From positions 1 to 7,425 of the forward strand of contig JARGOJ010000136.1 of NCBI GenBank assembly GCA_029210225.1: a DNA stretch of 7,425 bases. The letters are read 5' to 3'. The notes under the pieces are model-generated. The model saw only the letters and a program-made list of their open reading frames with translations. It was not told where the DNA came from and did not search any database. Within the stretch, counting starts at the first letter, position 1. Every line of letters starts with the position of its first letter. A program made the translations under genes and the position numbers. Below are positions 6,432-7,425 of this stretch, piece after piece. The DNA is from Planctomycetota bacterium. Lineage in GTDB: Bacteria > Planctomycetota > J058 > JARGOJ01.

Positions 6432-7058
6432 ATGGTTGATTTAAGAACCTTTACATACATCGATATCCTGCAACCGCAAACAGCATCTTTCATTGCAACG
6501 GTGGCTTCAGGATTTCTTCCACAGGAAGAACAGTCCGCTCTCATCGTTGAAATTGCGCCAGGTATGGACATCAACCGAGTGACGGACATCGCATTAAAGC
6601 GCACATCGACCCGTCCTGGAATGATGATTGTTGAACGGTCTTTTGGTTTTTTGGAGCTTCACAGCTTCGACCAGGGTGATCTTCGCGCGGCCGGCGATGT
6701 GATTCTTGAAGAGCTCAGTTTGACAGAGCAGGATCGCTTGAAGCCTGTGATTCGAACTCAACAGATCCTGACAGGCGTGGACGCGCACCAGACGATGTTG
6801 GTCAACCGGATGCGCCACGGCAACTTCTTGCTTAAGGGTGAGTCGTTCCTGATTTTAGAGGTTCATCCAGCGGGTTACGCGATGATCGCGGCCAACGAAG
6901 CTGAGAAGGCCGCGCCGATCAATGTCCTGGAAGTTCGGGCCTTTGGCTCCTATGGACGAGTTTATCTTGGTGGTGGAGACGCAGAAATCGTCGCGGCGAG
7001 TGAGGCCGTGGCTGCAGCTCTATCATCTATAGAAGGTAGGGAAAACGCCGGAAAGTGA
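6432..7058 (+). CDS. Tandem-domain bacterial microcompartment (BMC-T) shell-like protein, circularly permuted type
   Basis: The 208-residue product has two BMC-like domains. Domain 1 (about 7-96) opens with YIDILQPQTASFIATVA, resembling the start of EutL/EutS-type permuted BMC domains. It continues with ALIVEIAPGMDINRVTDIA and a strand-loop (VERSFGFLELHSFD) matching the sequence order of EutS. Domain 2 (about 105-200) repeats this: SFLILEVHPAGYAMIAANEA, then VRAFGSYGRVYLGGGDAEIVAASEAV, which mirrors the GSG pore loop and final helix of canonical BMC domains. BMC-T proteins form pseudohexameric trimers that tile polyhedral shells and often carry gated pores. I choose ATG 6432 over in-frame ATG 6378 because GGAG lies 6 nt upstream and the longer start would fall before the TATAAT box. 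No other shell gene or encapsulated enzyme is visible nearby, so its compartment role is uncertain. Confidence 0.78.
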   Translation: MVDLRTFTYIDILQPQTASFIATVASGFLPQEEQSALIVEIAPGMDINRVTDIALKRTSTRPGMMIVERSFGFLELHSFDQGDLRAAGDVILEELSLTEQDRLKPVIRTQQILTGVDAHQTMLVNRMRHGNFLLKGESFLILEVHPAGYAMIAANEAEKAAPINVLEVRAFGSYGRVYLGGGDAEIVAASEAVAAALSSIEGRENAGK

Positions 7059-7102
7059 GCCCCGTAAGGTTAAATTCTTGGGTCTAAGTCGTTGATTCTT
7101 AA

Positions 7103-7177
7103 GGGATTTTCGGAACTTTCTAAAGAGATTCAAGATTTTGCGCTCCTCTAAGTGTAAAATCCCGCCTCATTTTTTTT
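7103..7177 (+). terminator. Possible terminator or attenuator-like structure after the BMC gene
   Basis: GGGATTTT (7103-7110) is the exact reverse complement of AAAATCCC (7156-7163), and a run of eight T (7170-7177) follows 6 nt later. The 45-nt loop is long for an intrinsic terminator. A second GATTTT (7134-7139) can pair with the same 3' arm, giving two mutually exclusive hairpins. It lies between the BMC gene and yajC, a 236-bp gap in which I see no convincing tRNA or further gene. Confidence 0.35.
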
Positions 7178-7294
7178 GACTTTATTGAGGTTCCAGTCGC
7201 CTCGATCCATCCTTCCATTCCTTTATAGGACTGCTGGATCGAAAAGCCGTGAATCTCTACACCAAATTCTAGGTTTGGTTGGACAACGAAACTC

Positions 7295-7425
7295 ATGCAA
7301 CACGTTTTTTTGGCTTTGTTATTGCCACTCGCGCAAGAAGAAGTGCCGGAGCAAAGTCCGTTACCTTTCTTCGCCATGCTTGGCATCATCTTTGCCATTG
7401 TCTACTTCCTGATCTTCAAACCTCA
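7295..7425 (+). CDS. yajC: Preprotein translocase subunit YajC, N-terminal part (cut by window edge)
   Basis: The open frame from ATG 7295 runs off the end after 43 codons. It encodes a short hydrophobic N-terminus (VFLALLLPLA), a polar Gln/Glu/Pro linker (14-24), then a membrane segment (about 25-40) ending in LIFKP plus a partial codon CA. This matches the YajC pattern of a small N-terminal tail, a single transmembrane helix and the (R/K)PQ signature, assuming the cut codon is Gln. YajC associates with SecDF in the inner membrane during protein export; secD and secF often follow, but they lie outside the window. The Shine-Dalgarno is weak (GGA about 11 nt upstream). Alternatives are few given the helix-plus-KP(Q) pattern, though only about a third to a half of the protein is visible. 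Confidence 0.8.
   Translation, partial: MQHVFLALLLPLAQEEVPEQSPLPFFAMLGIIFAIVYFLIFKP

Noticed and set aside
7185..7294. Possible tRNA-like GGTTCCAGTC segment
   Set aside because: No acceptor stem, anticodon arm or consistent T-arm can be built around it.
7120..7398. Minus-strand open frame of 92 codons at the right end
   Set aside because: It is antisense to the yajC start and has Cys/Ser/Lys-rich, domain-free composition; the YajC frame explains the region better.

Overview
The window reads as ordinary protein-dense chromosome from a diderm (Gram-negative) bacterium. Supporting this are a lipoprotein-type signal, a UbiB/ABC1-family protein with a C-terminal membrane anchor, glutathione-linked proteins (a GST-like protein and a glutaredoxin), and the start of yajC. 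The lineage cannot be fixed from sequence alone. The peptidase_MA/DUF1570-like lipoprotein and the microcompartment shell protein would fit Planctomycetota or a deltaproteobacterial group such as Myxococcota or Bdellovibrionota, but this is a guess.

Left half, minus strand (4244 down to 2): a tight three-gene unit. A TTG-started ABC1/UbiB-family atypical kinase overlaps by 4 bp (GTGA) a membrane-anchored protein with a coiled coil and two LTxxQ-like motifs. After 29 bp comes a secreted zinc-metallopeptidase-like protein built from two copies of the same module; the second copy has lost all four predicted zinc and catalytic residues. The last two products are predicted to act in the envelope.

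Middle, plus strand (4381 to 5398): divergent from the kinase gene is a two-gene redox unit, a GST-like protein followed after 10 bp by a CGFC glutaredoxin. A 184-bp convergent gap follows. It holds a compact repeat element (an 8-bp hairpin plus two perfect 18-bp tandem copies) bracketed by 7-bp direct repeats that look like a target-site duplication.

Right part: an unrecognised, very acidic cytoplasmic protein on the minus strand is divergent from a gene for a tandem, circularly permuted bacterial microcompartment (BMC) shell protein. A consensus TATAAT inside a palindromic ATTATAAT lies between them. It shows that the BMC gene starts at 6432, not at the longer in-frame ATG at 6378. No other shell gene or signature enzyme is visible, so the BMC protein looks like an orphan. 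After a possible terminator, the first 43 codons of yajC run off the right end.

The observations most worth following up are the orphan BMC-T-like protein with its acidic divergent neighbour, the active/degenerate tandem peptidase, and the small flanked repeat element.
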